17,262 nucleotides of DNA from positions 1 through 17,262 of the forward strand of contig CAMCIP010000019.1 of assembly GCA_945874855.1 (NCBI GenBank), in the 5' to 3' direction. Source of the stretch: Brevundimonas vancanneytii (lineage in GTDB: Bacteria > Pseudomonadota > Alphaproteobacteria > Caulobacterales > Caulobacteraceae). A program made the position numbers and the translations under genes. The notes beneath the pieces are model-generated. The model was not told the DNA's origin and ran no database searches. It worked only from the letters and a program-made list of their open reading frames with translations. Position 1 is the stretch's first letter. Every line of letters starts with the position of its first letter. Positions 6,004 through 13,399 of this stretch are shown here, piece by piece.

Positions 6004-8073
6004 TCAACCCACGCCCAGTTCCACCAGCAGCCGGTCCATGCCGTAGACGTCGCGCAGCGCCACGGTCACCGCGCCGGTGGTCACGATCACGCTGCGATTG
6101 ACGTTCGGATCGTACCCATAGGCATTCCTCTGGGTCAGGATGGTGGAGTCGAAATTGGCCCCCACAATCTCGCCGCGCGCATTGATGGCCGGCGACCCGG
6201 ATGAGCCGCCGATGGTGTCGGTGGACGCCGCCATGTTCAGCACCGCATCCGCCGGGATCCGGTCGCGGGCCGCGAGCAGTCGCGGCGCGACGTCGAACGG
6301 CGGCGCACCCGTCATGCGATCCCACAGACCGCCGAAGGTGGTGAAGGCCGGCACGGTCGTGCCTTGCCAGGTCCAGCCCTCGATCCGGCCCCAGCTGAGG
6401 CGAAGCGTGCCCGTGGCGTCGGGATAGACGCTGTCGCCATAGGCCCCGAAGCGGGCACGGGCCAGGGCCTCCGAGGCGCGGTCCGTGGGCCCGACCACCT
6501 GCTCTTCCCAGGCGGCGCGCGCGGCGCGGCTCTCGTCCTGGATCGACAGGACCCACCGGATCAGCGGATCGTCCGACGATTCGATCGCGGCAAGGCCCCC
6601 TTCCCAGAGGGCGAGACGCACGGCCGGGTCGGCCAGCCGGGTGCCGCCGATGACGCGGGCGGCCAGCGCCTCGGGCGACTCCCGGCCCAGCAGGCCCCGC
6701 ACGCGGGGGTCGTCGACCGTCAGCCATTCGCGGGTCTTGGACAGCCACCAGCCGAGCTGCATCTCCTCCAGCTCCGGATAGATCGGACGCTCGGCGGCGA
6801 GGCGCGCGCGCAGGCCCGCCAGCCGGCCGTCACCATATTCCGGCAGGCGATCACCCGAGGGCCGGGCCCGCTCCTCGGCGGCGCGGACCAGGGCCCAGGC
6901 GTGACCGAACAGCACCGATCCCCCTCCGGCGCGCGCCTCCAGCATCGCATAGGCCGGATAGAGGGCCCGCTGGGCCGGCTGGACGGCGGCCAGGTCGGCC
7001 CAGGGATCGCCCACCTCCGCCGCCAGCGCCGGATTGGCGGCCACGCGGGCCTTGAAGTCCGCCTCATCTGCGGCCCGCCGGGCCATGAAGTCCACGTCAA
7101 TCAGGGCCCGCATCCGGCCGAGGCCGCGCTTGTAGGTGTTCTCCAGCGACACCAGCGGGTCCATGACCTGGAAGGCGTGATCCGGGCTCTCCTCGCCGAA
7201 CCGCACCATGCGGCCGCGCAGTTCCGACGTGATCAGCTGGTCCATCGGTAGGACGACGTCACGGACGGTGAACAGCTGATCCTGCGTCAACAGCCGCTGG
7301 GTCGCGCCGGGGCTGCCCGAAATGAAGACCGGCTCGCCCGCCGTCGGTGCCTCGGCCTTCCAGGTGAAGTGGATGGGCGTCGCGACCGGGGCGTCGTTCT
7401 CATAGAGGCGGATGAAGGCCGCATCGATGGCGAAGCGGGGAAAGTTGAAATTGTCCAGGTCGCCGCCGAAGGTGGCGGCGCGGTCTTCCGGGGCCCAGGC
7501 CAGACGGACGTCCGTATACCGACGAAACACATACAGCTTGAACTGGCCACCCCGGTACAGGGTCACGACCTGGCAGCGGAACAGGGCCTTGTCCGCGCAG
7601 GCCTCACCCTCGATGGCGGCCGCCTCGGCATCGCGCGCGCGCACGAAGGCGGCGCCGGACTGCCCGGCCCCGGCCGCCCGCATCCGGTCGGTGACGTCGG
7701 TGATGTCGGTCAGGATCTCGGCCGTGGCGCCCGGGCAGCGCTTCTCCTCGGCACGGGTGGCGGGCAGGAAGCCGGTGGCGGCATAGTTGACCTGCGGCGT
7801 CGACAGCTGGGCCACACAGGAGGCGACGCAGTGGTTGTTGGTCAGGACCAGACCCTCGGCGGAAACCAGCCCCGCCGAACAGCCGCCGAACTTGACCGAA
7901 CTCAGCCGCACCCGGTCCAGCCAGGCCTGGTCGATGGAGGTGCCGAGGGTGGCGTTGACCCGGGCGATCGGGAAGTTGTCGAAGGTCCACATCCCCTCGC
8001 CCGCCTGGGCGGCGGGGGCGGCGATCAGGGTGACGGCGGTCGCGAAGGCGACCAGACGGCGGCCGAGGGACAT
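6004..8073 (-). CDS. S46 family dipeptidyl-peptidase, exported
   Basis: Periplasmic serine exopeptidase of family S46 (DPP7/DPP11 type), expected to release dipeptides from oligopeptide N-termini. With the ATG at 8073 the protein is 689 residues, normal for the family. It opens with a signal peptide (basic SLGRR, hydrophobic core, AQA before GEGMW). A frame extension to 8130 is rejected because it would bury that signal and lacks a ribosome site. The catalytic triad is visible: His81 in LTNNHCVA, Asp in GGDLDNFNFPRF (205–214) and Ser625 in GGSSGSP. FDS at 641–643 places Ser where DPP7 has Gly673 and DPP11 has Arg673, so acidic P1 specificity of the DPP11 kind is not expected. It follows ruvB by 72 bp with its own ribosome site. 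Confidence 0.92.
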   Translation of the reverse strand: MSLGRRLVAFATAVTLIAAPAAQAGEGMWTFDNFPIARVNATLGTSIDQAWLDRVRLSSVKFGGCSAGLVSAEGLVLTNNHCVASCVAQLSTPQVNYAATGFLPATRAEEKRCPGATAEILTDITDVTDRMRAAGAGQSGAAFVRARDAEAAAIEGEACADKALFRCQVVTLYRGGQFKLYVFRRYTDVRLAWAPEDRAATFGGDLDNFNFPRFAIDAAFIRLYENDAPVATPIHFTWKAEAPTAGEPVFISGSPGATQRLLTQDQLFTVRDVVLPMDQLITSELRGRMVRFGEESPDHAFQVMDPLVSLENTYKRGLGRMRALIDVDFMARRAADEADFKARVAANPALAAEVGDPWADLAAVQPAQRALYPAYAMLEARAGGGSVLFGHAWALVRAAEERARPSGDRLPEYGDGRLAGLRARLAAERPIYPELEEMQLGWWLSKTREWLTVDDPRVRGLLGRESPEALAARVIGGTRLADPAVRLALWEGGLAAIESSDDPLIRWVLSIQDESRAARAAWEEQVVGPTDRASEALARARFGAYGDSVYPDATGTLRLSWGRIEGWTWQGTTVPAFTTFGGLWDRMTGAPPFDVAPRLLAARDRIPADAVLNMAASTDTIGGSSGSPAINARGEIVGANFDSTILTQRNAYGYDPNVNRSVIVTTGAVTVALRDVYGMDRLLVELGVG

Positions 8074-8079
8074 GGGACG

Positions 8080-8083
8080 CTCC
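8080..8083 (-). promoter_or_regulatory. Ribosome binding site of the S46 peptidase gene
   Basis: Read on the minus strand, GGAG lies 6 nt before the ATG at 8073. This supports that start over the upstream in-frame codon at 8130, which has no such site. Confidence 0.6.
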
Positions 8084-8145
8084 GATGGATTACAGCCGCG
8101 ACATTGGCCCTTCCGGCCTTGTCGGCGCAAGCCGCCCGACCGCCT

Positions 8146-9174
8146 TCACTCGAACAGTCCGCCCGTCTCCGGCCGCTTCGGTGGCTCGGTCAGGCCGAGG
8201 TGGGCATAGGCGCGGGCGCAGGCCATGCGGCCGCGGGGCGTGCGCTGGATGAAGCCCTGCTGCAGCAGATAGGGCTCGATCACATCCTCGACGGCGTCGC
8301 GCGCCTCGGCCAGGGCGGCGGCCAGGGTGTCCATGCCGACCGGCCCGCCGCCATAGTTCTCGATCAGGGCGCGCAGGAAGCGGCGGTCGGCCGCGTCCAG
8401 CCCCGCCTCGTCCACCTCCAGCCGGGCCAGGGCCCGGGCGGCGACCAGCCGGTCGATGGCGGCGGCCGCCTCAGCTCCGGCGAAGTCGCGGACCCGTCGC
8501 AGCAGGCGGCCGGCCACCCGCGGCGTGCCCCGGGCGCGCGCGGCGATCTCCAGCGCCCCGTCCTCGGTCACGGCCGCCCCCATCTTGCGCGCCGCGCCCA
8601 GGATCACGCGGGTAAGCTCTTCCGGACTGTAGAACTCCAGCCGCAGCGGAATGCCGAACCGGTCCCGCAGGGGCGTGGCCAGCAGGCCGGCCCGGGTCGT
8701 CGCCCCCACCAGGGTGAAGGGCGCCAGATCGATCCGCACCGACCGTGCGGACGGGCCCTCGCCGATGATCAGATCCAGCACATGGTCCTCCATGGCGGGA
8801 TACAGGATCTCCTCCACGGCCGGGGCCAGGCGGTGGATCTCGTCGATGAACAGGACGTCGCGCGGTTCCAGATTGGTCAGTATGGCCGCCAGATCCCCGG
8901 CCTTGGCCAGGATCGGCCCCGAGGTCGCGCGGAAGCCCACACCCAATTCCCGCGCCACGATCTGGGCCAGGGTGGTCTTGCCCAGCCCCGGCGGGCCGTA
9001 CAGCAGCACATGGTCCAGCGCCTCGGCGCGGCCCCGCGCGGCGTCGATGAAGACCTTCAGATTGGCCTTGGTCTGCGCCTGTCCGACGAACTCGGCCAGG
9101 GTCTGGGGCCGCAGGGCCCGGTCGTGGACCTCTCCGGGGGCGGGCTCGGGCGAGATCAGGCGGTCGTCGGTCAC
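8146..9174 (-). CDS. ruvB: Holliday junction branch migration ATPase RuvB
   Basis: Hexameric AAA+ motor that drives branch migration of Holliday junctions together with RuvA during recombinational repair. The 342 residues are of standard length. Walker A GPPGLGKT is at 60–67, Walker B DEIH at 111–114 and sensor 1 ATTR at 158–161. The arginine finger lies in LRDRFG (169–174) and sensor 2 in GTPRVAGRLLRRVRDFA. The C-terminal winged-helix domain includes ENYGGGPVG and RGRMA. The start codon is GTG, overlapping the ruvA stop by 4 bp (bases 9171–9174), so the two are translationally coupled. It is the last gene of the ruvCAB run. Confidence 0.98.
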   Translation of the reverse strand: MTDDRLISPEPAPGEVHDRALRPQTLAEFVGQAQTKANLKVFIDAARGRAEALDHVLLYGPPGLGKTTLAQIVARELGVGFRATSGPILAKAGDLAAILTNLEPRDVLFIDEIHRLAPAVEEILYPAMEDHVLDLIIGEGPSARSVRIDLAPFTLVGATTRAGLLATPLRDRFGIPLRLEFYSPEELTRVILGAARKMGAAVTEDGALEIAARARGTPRVAGRLLRRVRDFAGAEAAAAIDRLVAARALARLEVDEAGLDAADRRFLRALIENYGGGPVGMDTLAAALAEARDAVEDVIEPYLLQQGFIQRTPRGRMACARAYAHLGLTEPPKRPETGGLFE

Positions 9175-9788
9175 CGCCCCAGCTCCTGCAGCGCCGCGCG
9201 GATCACGGCCGACAGGTCAGCCTCCTCGCCCAGCCGGATCAGGGCCTGATCCACGGCGCGGCGCGCATTCACCTCGGCCACGCCCAGTCCCAGCAGGGCC
9301 GAGACCGCCTCGCCGGTGACGCTGGGCACGGGCCCTGCGACGGGTGCCGCCCCGCCGGTCGACGACGGCGTGAAGCTGACCTCGCCCAGCGACTTGCCCT
9401 TCAGCTCGGTGACGATGCGCAGGGCCAGTTTCGGCCCCACGCCATTGGCCCGCGCCACCGCCGCCTTGTCGTCGCGCGCCACGGCCGCCACCAGTTCGCC
9501 GGGCGGCAGGACGTCCAGCACCGACAGGGCCGCCTTGGGCCCCACGCCCTGGATGCCGGTCAGGGTGGTGAAGGCGCGGCGGTCGTCGCGGCTGAGGAAT
9601 CCGTACAGCCGCGGCCCGTTCTCGGCCGACCAGACGCTTTCGACGAACAGGGTCGCCTCATCGCCCGGGGCCGGCAGCCGTTGCAGGGTCCGCACCCCGC
9701 AGGCCGCGACATAGCCCACGCCGGCGCAGTCGATCAGGCAGTGATCCGCCTCGACCTCGGCCAGGACGCCCCGCAACCGCCCGATCAT
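9171..9788 (-). CDS. ruvA: Holliday junction DNA-binding subunit RuvA
   Basis: RuvA forms tetramers that hold the Holliday junction open and load RuvB. The 205-residue protein starts with the OB-fold signature MIGRLRGVL. It carries the two helix-hairpin-helix motifs (LTGIQGVGPKAALSVL and ANGVGPKLALRIVTELK), then an acidic-free linker rich in Ser, Thr, Gly and Pro. It ends with the RuvB-binding domain III (SALLGLGVAEVNARRAVDQA). Both junctions are 4-bp overlaps: its ATG overlaps the ruvC stop, and its TGA overlaps the ruvB GTG. Confidence 0.97.
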   Translation of the reverse strand: MIGRLRGVLAEVEADHCLIDCAGVGYVAACGVRTLQRLPAPGDEATLFVESVWSAENGPRLYGFLSRDDRRAFTTLTGIQGVGPKAALSVLDVLPPGELVAAVARDDKAAVARANGVGPKLALRIVTELKGKSLGEVSFTPSSTGGAAPVAGPVPSVTGEAVSALLGLGVAEVNARRAVDQALIRLGEEADLSAVIRAALQELGR

Positions 9789-10285
9789 GCGGCCAGCCCG
9801 GGCGCGCGCCGCATCTGGGCGTGGGTGATGGCGACGGCCAGGGCGTCGGCGGCGTCGGCGGTGACGTCGCCCGCCTGGGGCAGCAGCCGCTTCACCATGA
9901 AGGCGATCTGGCTCTTGTCGGCGTGGCCGGCCCCGACCACGGTCTTCTTGATCATGTTGGGCGCATATTCCGCCACGCTGAGGCCGGCGCGGGCCGGGGC
10001 CAGCATGACGGCGGCGCGGGCGTGGCTCAGCTTCAGCGTCGAGCCCGGGTTCATGTTGACGAAGATCTCCTCGATCGCCGCCTCGTCACAGCCGTGGGCG
10101 GCGCAGACCGCGGCCACCCCCTCCATCAGGGCCAGCAGGCGCGCCGACAGGGGCCCGGCTTGGGGTGCCTCGACCACCCCGTGCGCGACCCAGCGCAGCC
10201 GCGACCCCTCGGCCGCCACCACGCCCCATCCGGTGCGCCGCAGGCCGGGGTCCAGCCCGAGGATTCGAGTCGCTTCGTTCGCCAT
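9785..10285 (-). CDS. ruvC: Crossover junction endodeoxyribonuclease RuvC
   Basis: Dimeric resolvase that cuts Holliday junctions symmetrically. Four acidic residues of the active site are present: Asp12 in GLDPG, Glu72 in IEEIF, and Asp144 and Asp147 in ADAADALAVAITH. The Lys-rich DNA-binding helix (MIKKTVVGAGHADK) is also present. I chose the ATG at 10285 (166 residues) because MANEATRILGLDPG begins right before the first strand, as in relatives. In-frame ATG (10297) and TTG (10321) codons upstream add residues without family support. No strong ribosome site distinguishes them. The gene lies 70 bp downstream of the coiled-coil gene and overlaps ruvA by 4 bp. Two abutting GANTC sites fall in its first codons. 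Confidence 0.93.
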   Translation of the reverse strand: MANEATRILGLDPGLRRTGWGVVAAEGSRLRWVAHGVVEAPQAGPLSARLLALMEGVAAVCAAHGCDEAAIEEIFVNMNPGSTLKLSHARAAVMLAPARAGLSVAEYAPNMIKKTVVGAGHADKSQIAFMVKRLLPQAGDVTADAADALAVAITHAQMRRAPGLAA

Positions 10286-10355
10286 CCGTTCCAGCATGGC
10301 GGAAAGAGGGTTGACGGACAATGACCGGCGGGCAGCCGGACGTCCGTCGGCCGCC

Positions 10356-11711
10356 TCAGCCGACGATCGGCTGCACCGTCCGGGTCACGTCGGAAGCGGC
10401 GGCGCCGTGGGCGCCCCGATCGCGGCGGGCCGACTCGAGGGCGGCGGTCGCCATCGAGGCCTCCGCCCGCGCGCCCTCCAGTTCGGCGCGCAAGCCGCTG
10501 ATCTGCTGGGCCATGGCCTGGGCCTTGGCCTGGTGCTCATCCTGCACGGCCGCCAGCTTGGCCTGGATCTTCAGCATCCGCTCTTCCGCGCGGGCCATCG
10601 CCTTGTCGTGGGCCGTCGCGGCCTTGGCCAGGGTCTCGGCCCGGTCGACGGCCGCCAGACGCGCCGCCTCCATCGCCGCCTGACGCTGGCGCGCCTCCTC
10701 GGCGGTGGCCTCCAGGGCGCGGGTCCGTTCGAGGGCGCGATCGAGATGGGTCTGCAGGGTCTTGGCCTTGCGCTCGGCCCCATGGGCCGTCGCCTGCAGC
10801 CCGGTGAGGCGCGCCGCCTGTTCCCCGTTCAGCACGTCCAGCCCGTTCGCCTTGGCCGTCGCGGCATCCAGCTTCACCTTCAGAGCGGCGATCTCGGCGC
10901 GGTCGGCGTCCACCTGATTCTCGAGCGCGCGCTGGGCACGCACCAGTTCGGCCTGTTCGGCGGCGGCGCGGGCCCGCTCGGCGGCCAGCTGCGCCTCGCC
11001 GGTGGTGGCGGCGCGCGCAAGGGCGGCGACCTCGATCCCGACCTCCTCAAGTCGACGCCTCAGGGACCCCGCTTCCTCGAGCGCGAGGACGTGGTCCCTC
11101 TGCGACTGGGCCCGGACCGTGTCGGACTCCGCGCGGGCCTCCTCGGCGAGGCGCAGCTGCTCGCGCAGGCCCTGCTGGTCCTGCTCCAGTTCCCGAATGC
11201 GCTGGGCCGCGGCCGAGTCGGCCGCCTCGAGCGACTCGATCCGCGCCTGGGTCTGGGACGCCTCGCTGCGCAGGCGATCGATCTCGAACCGCGCCTCCTG
11301 CAGACCGGCCAGATGTTTGGAGTCCAGGGCCGCGAACTCCTCGGCCCGGCCTTCCGCCTGCGCCAGCGCGTCCGACACGGCGCGGGCCTCGGTGCCGAGT
11401 TCCTCGACGCGGCGGCTCAGCTCGGCGTTCGTCGCCCGCAGATTGATGAGCTCCACATGGGCGTCGCGGCGGGCGGTGAATTCCTCGGCAAGGGGCGTCC
11501 TCAGCTGGCCCAGAACCGCCTAGAAGCGGCCGAACCGCTGCGCCAGGTCCGCCAGTTCATCCAGACTCGCCTGGACGGTTTCAAAGCGCTCGCCGATCAT
11601 GCCGGCGCTGGCCTCGGCGGACGGAGGGCCCGCCTGGGCCGCAGGCTGACGGTCGCGTCCGCCCTTGGAAGCCTGCCCGGACAGGGCCCGGTCGAGTCTG
11701 GACAACAGCAT
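10356..11711 (-). pseudogene. creS: Crescentin-like coiled-coil (intermediate filament-like) gene with an in-frame TAG at codon 64
   Basis: The frame runs from an ATG at 11711 to TGA at 10356, 452 codons with both stops, and is interrupted once by TAG at 11520–11522 (codon 64). The first part encodes a basic head (MLLSRLDRALSGQASKGGRD), a low-complexity Ala/Pro/Ser stretch and the start of a coiled coil (ERFETVQASLDELADLAQRF). After TAG the same frame continues with FTARRDAHVELINLRA. About 360 residues of nearly unbroken heptads rich in Ala, Glu, Arg, Leu and Gln follow, then a short tail ending PIVG. Head, rod and length (crescentin has roughly 457 residues) recall CreS, the cell-curvature filament of Caulobacter. 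As read, only 63 residues would be made. A GTG at codon 86 could restart translation but has no ribosome site. Crescentin identity is inferred from architecture. Confidence 0.6.
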
Positions 11712-11719
11712 GGATTCGG

Positions 11720-11724
11720 CTCCC
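11720..11724 (-). promoter_or_regulatory. Ribosome binding site of the crescentin-like gene
   Basis: GGGAG on the minus strand lies 8 nt before the ATG at 11711. It fixes the start at the basic MLLSRLDRA head, and shows that the translation signals upstream of the premature TAG are intact. A GANTC site (11713–11717) sits between it and the start codon. Confidence 0.55.
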
Positions 11725-11750
11725 AAGGCGCGGCGAGATGATCAAGCCTT

Positions 11751-11769
11751 ACAGGCACTTGACGCCTGT
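11751..11769. repeat. Inverted repeat in the yebC–crescentin-like gene spacer
   Basis: ACAGGC (11751–11756) and GCCTGT (11764–11769) are perfect inverted arms around a 7-nt spacer, about 40 bp upstream of the coiled-coil ATG. It may be the yebC terminator stem (no T-run) or a regulator site. The remaining 172-bp spacer has a GANTC site at 11809–11813 and a weak −10-like CATACT on the minus strand near 11790; nothing else is clear. Confidence 0.3.
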
Positions 11770-11883
11770 CCAGCGCTCCTCGACCGACAGTATGGAGAAG
11801 GTTGACGAGACTCGCATGACCTGTCGACATCGACCGGACTTGCGTTCACCGAGCGACAGTGGACCGACGCCCGTATCGCCGCC

Positions 11884-12657
11884 TCACCCCCCGTAGGTCT
11901 CCCAATCGGCATCCGGGACGTCCTCGTTGGAGTGGACCTGCTGCACGTCGTCCTCGGCGTCCAGGGCGTCCATCAGCTTGACCAGGGTCCCGACCGCCTC
12001 GCCCGACAGCGGCACGGTCGTCTGCGGTTTCCAGACCAGGCTGGTGGACTTGGGGTCGCCCAGCACCTTCGACATGGCCTCGGCCACGTCATTCAGGTCC
12101 TCGAAGGCCGTCCAGATCACATGGCCGGGCGCGTCCTCATAGATGTCGGGCTTGACCAGATCGCTCTCGACGTCCTGGGCGCCGGCCTCGATGGCGGCCT
12201 CCATCACGGCGTCCTCGGTGCCGGCCTCGGCGGGATAGTGGATCTTGCCGACCCGGTCCCACATGAAGGTGACCGAGCCGGTCTCGCCCAGGGCCCCGCC
12301 GTGTTTGGCGAAGGCGGCGCGCACATTGGAGGCGGCGCGATTGCGGTTGTCGGTCAGCACCTCGACCACGAACTGGACCCCGCCGGGGCCGCGGCCCTCA
12401 TAGCGGATCTCCTCCATCGTATCGACGTCGCCGCCCGAGGCCTTGTTGATGGCGCGGGTGATGACGTCCTTGGGCAGGCTCTCGGCCTTGGCGTTGTTCA
12501 CCGCCAGACGCAGGCGCGGGTTCAGCGCCGGGTCCGGCAGGCCCGACTTGGCCGCCACGGTGATCTCGCGCGACAGGCGGCTGAACAGCTTGGAGCGCAC
12601 CGCGTCGGCGCGCCCCTTGCGGTGCATGATGTTCTTGAACTTGGAATGGCCGGCCAT
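11884..12657 (-). CDS. yebC: YebC/PmpR-family protein
   Basis: Member of the broadly conserved YebC/PmpR family. Members are annotated as DNA-binding transcriptional regulators, and recent work links some to relief of ribosome stalling. The 257-residue protein begins with the signature MAGHSKFKNIMHRKGRADAVR. YEGRGPGGVQFVVEVLTDNRNRAASNVR follows in the middle, and the acidic C-terminal segment is LDAEDDVQQVHSNED. The length is near the usual 245–250 residues. In many alphaproteobacteria yebC sits directly upstream of ruvC; here the coiled-coil gene lies between them. The ATG is preceded by a purine-rich AAGAGA acting as a modest ribosome site. Confidence 0.96.
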   Translation of the reverse strand: MAGHSKFKNIMHRKGRADAVRSKLFSRLSREITVAAKSGLPDPALNPRLRLAVNNAKAESLPKDVITRAINKASGGDVDTMEEIRYEGRGPGGVQFVVEVLTDNRNRAASNVRAAFAKHGGALGETGSVTFMWDRVGKIHYPAEAGTEDAVMEAAIEAGAQDVESDLVKPDIYEDAPGHVIWTAFEDLNDVAEAMSKVLGDPKSTSLVWKPQTTVPLSGEAVGTLVKLMDALDAEDDVQQVHSNEDVPDADWETYGG

Positions 12658-12857
12658 GTTTGTCTCTTGAAGGGCGCTATCGCTCGCGACGCGGTCGCTC
12701 GCTGCTTGAGCGCGAAGGCGTCCGGACGGCGCGATCTAGCCGAGGCGGCGCGGCCTGTCACGGTGCCGGAACCGGAGGCTCGACCGCAAGGGCCTTCACC
12801 CCGTACGCTCGGGTCCGCGGCGGGTGCCCCGATCCTGATGGGCCGGCTGAACCTGGA
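12658..12857. other. 200-bp spacer between the thioesterase gene and yebC
   Basis: No gene, RNA or clear promoter is recognised. The part next to yebC has two copies of CGCTCGC about 10 bp apart. It presumably holds the yebC promoter on the minus strand, but no −35/−10 pair stands out. Confidence 0.4.
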
Positions 12858-13295
12858 CTAGGTCCTCAGGCTTTCCAGAAACCCGCGCATCTTCTCGTCC
12901 ACTGCGACCGGCCGGTTGCTCTCGCGATCGACATAGACGTGGACGAAATAGCCGACGGCCGCGGCGTCCTGCTCGGCATTGCGGAACAGGCCGATCTCAT
13001 AGCGGACCGAACTGGTGCCGACGTGGGCCACCCGCACCCCGGCCTCGATCTCGTCGGGAAAGGCCGTGGGCGAAAAGTAGCGGCAGCCCGTCTCCGCCAC
13101 CAGGCCGATGGTCGACCCCTTGTGGATGTCCAGCAGGCCGGCCGTGACCAGCAGGCGGTTCACCGCCGTGTCGAACCAGGAATAATAGACCACATTGTTC
13201 ACGTGGCCGTAGACGTCATTGTCCATCCAGCGGGTCGAGATCGCCTGGAAGCGGCGATAGTCGCTGCGGCGGGTGCGTTCGATGGTGCCGGTCAA
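12858..13295 (-). CDS. Acyl-CoA thioesterase, 4HBT hotdog-fold family
   Basis: Predicted cytosolic thioesterase of the 4-hydroxybenzoyl-CoA thioesterase type, 145 residues as called. STRWMDNDVYGHVNNVVYYSWFD (about 20–42) holds the catalytic-type Asp25 and the conserved Tyr-Gly-His-Val-Asn-Asn. The later TGCRYFSPTAFPDEIEAGVRV is the second conserved hotdog strand. The YGHVNN form differs from YbgC, which is typically found with tolQRAB. No ATG is available before the domain. TTG at 13295 gives a family-like N-terminus, while the longer frame to a TTG at 13382 adds 29 residues of non-family sequence. The start is therefore uncertain. The gene diverges from the alcohol dehydrogenase. The acyl substrate cannot be told. 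Confidence 0.82.
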   Translation of the reverse strand: MTGTIERTRRSDYRRFQAISTRWMDNDVYGHVNNVVYYSWFDTAVNRLLVTAGLLDIHKGSTIGLVAETGCRYFSPTAFPDEIEAGVRVAHVGTSSVRYEIGLFRNAEQDAAAVGYFVHVYVDRESNRPVAVDEKMRGFLESLRT

Positions 13296-13362
13296 GCGGG
13301 ATAATCCAGAGCAGATTGCGACAGTGATTCCCGCGGCGAAGCGCGGGCCGGGCCACCTTGGA

Positions 13363-13383
13363 CTTGACGAACGCGGCGTCAAG
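13363..13383. promoter_or_regulatory. Perfect 7-7-7 inverted repeat in the thioesterase/dehydrogenase divergent region
   Basis: CTTGACG (13363–13369), a 7-nt spacer and CGTCAAG (13377–13383) form a perfect dyad just upstream of the dehydrogenase start. Each arm contains TTGACG, the −35 consensus of Caulobacter sigma-70, once on each strand. No good −10 hexamer follows at 16–18 bp on either strand. A dimeric regulator operator is therefore the likelier reading. A GANTC site lies at 13326–13330. Confidence 0.4.
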
Positions 13384-13399
13384 CATGCCGCTGTTCGTC

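Noticed and set aside
8074..8130. N-terminal extension of the S46 peptidase
   Set aside because: It would add 19 polar residues before a clear signal peptide. The ATG at 8073 has a ribosome site 6 nt upstream.
7369..9249. Plus-strand frame of 626 codons across the S46 and ruvB genes
   Set aside because: It lies antisense to two firmly identified genes. It is rich in Gly, Arg, Pro and Gln with no domain, which is typical of a shadow frame in GC-rich DNA.
10337..10346. CGGACGTCCG palindrome between the coiled-coil gene and ruvC
   Set aside because: Ten-base GC palindromes are frequent here and there is no T-run or conserved neighbour. It gives no support for a terminator or operator.
11456..11522. 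Programmed readthrough or recoding of the TAG in the coiled-coil gene
   Set aside because: No stimulatory context after the stop and no nearby hairpin or suppressor system is seen. A point mutation or base-call error is simpler.
9681..11741. Plus-strand frame of 686 codons across ruvC and the coiled-coil gene
   Set aside because: Low-complexity Gly/Leu/Arg-rich translation antisense to the heptad-coding gene. The open frame follows from the repeated codon pattern of the coiled coil and is not evidence of a gene.
12660..13304. Plus-strand frame of 214 codons opposite the thioesterase
   Set aside because: Antisense to a clear hotdog thioesterase with no domain of its own. The apparent acidic and hydrophobic runs are complements of the real gene.
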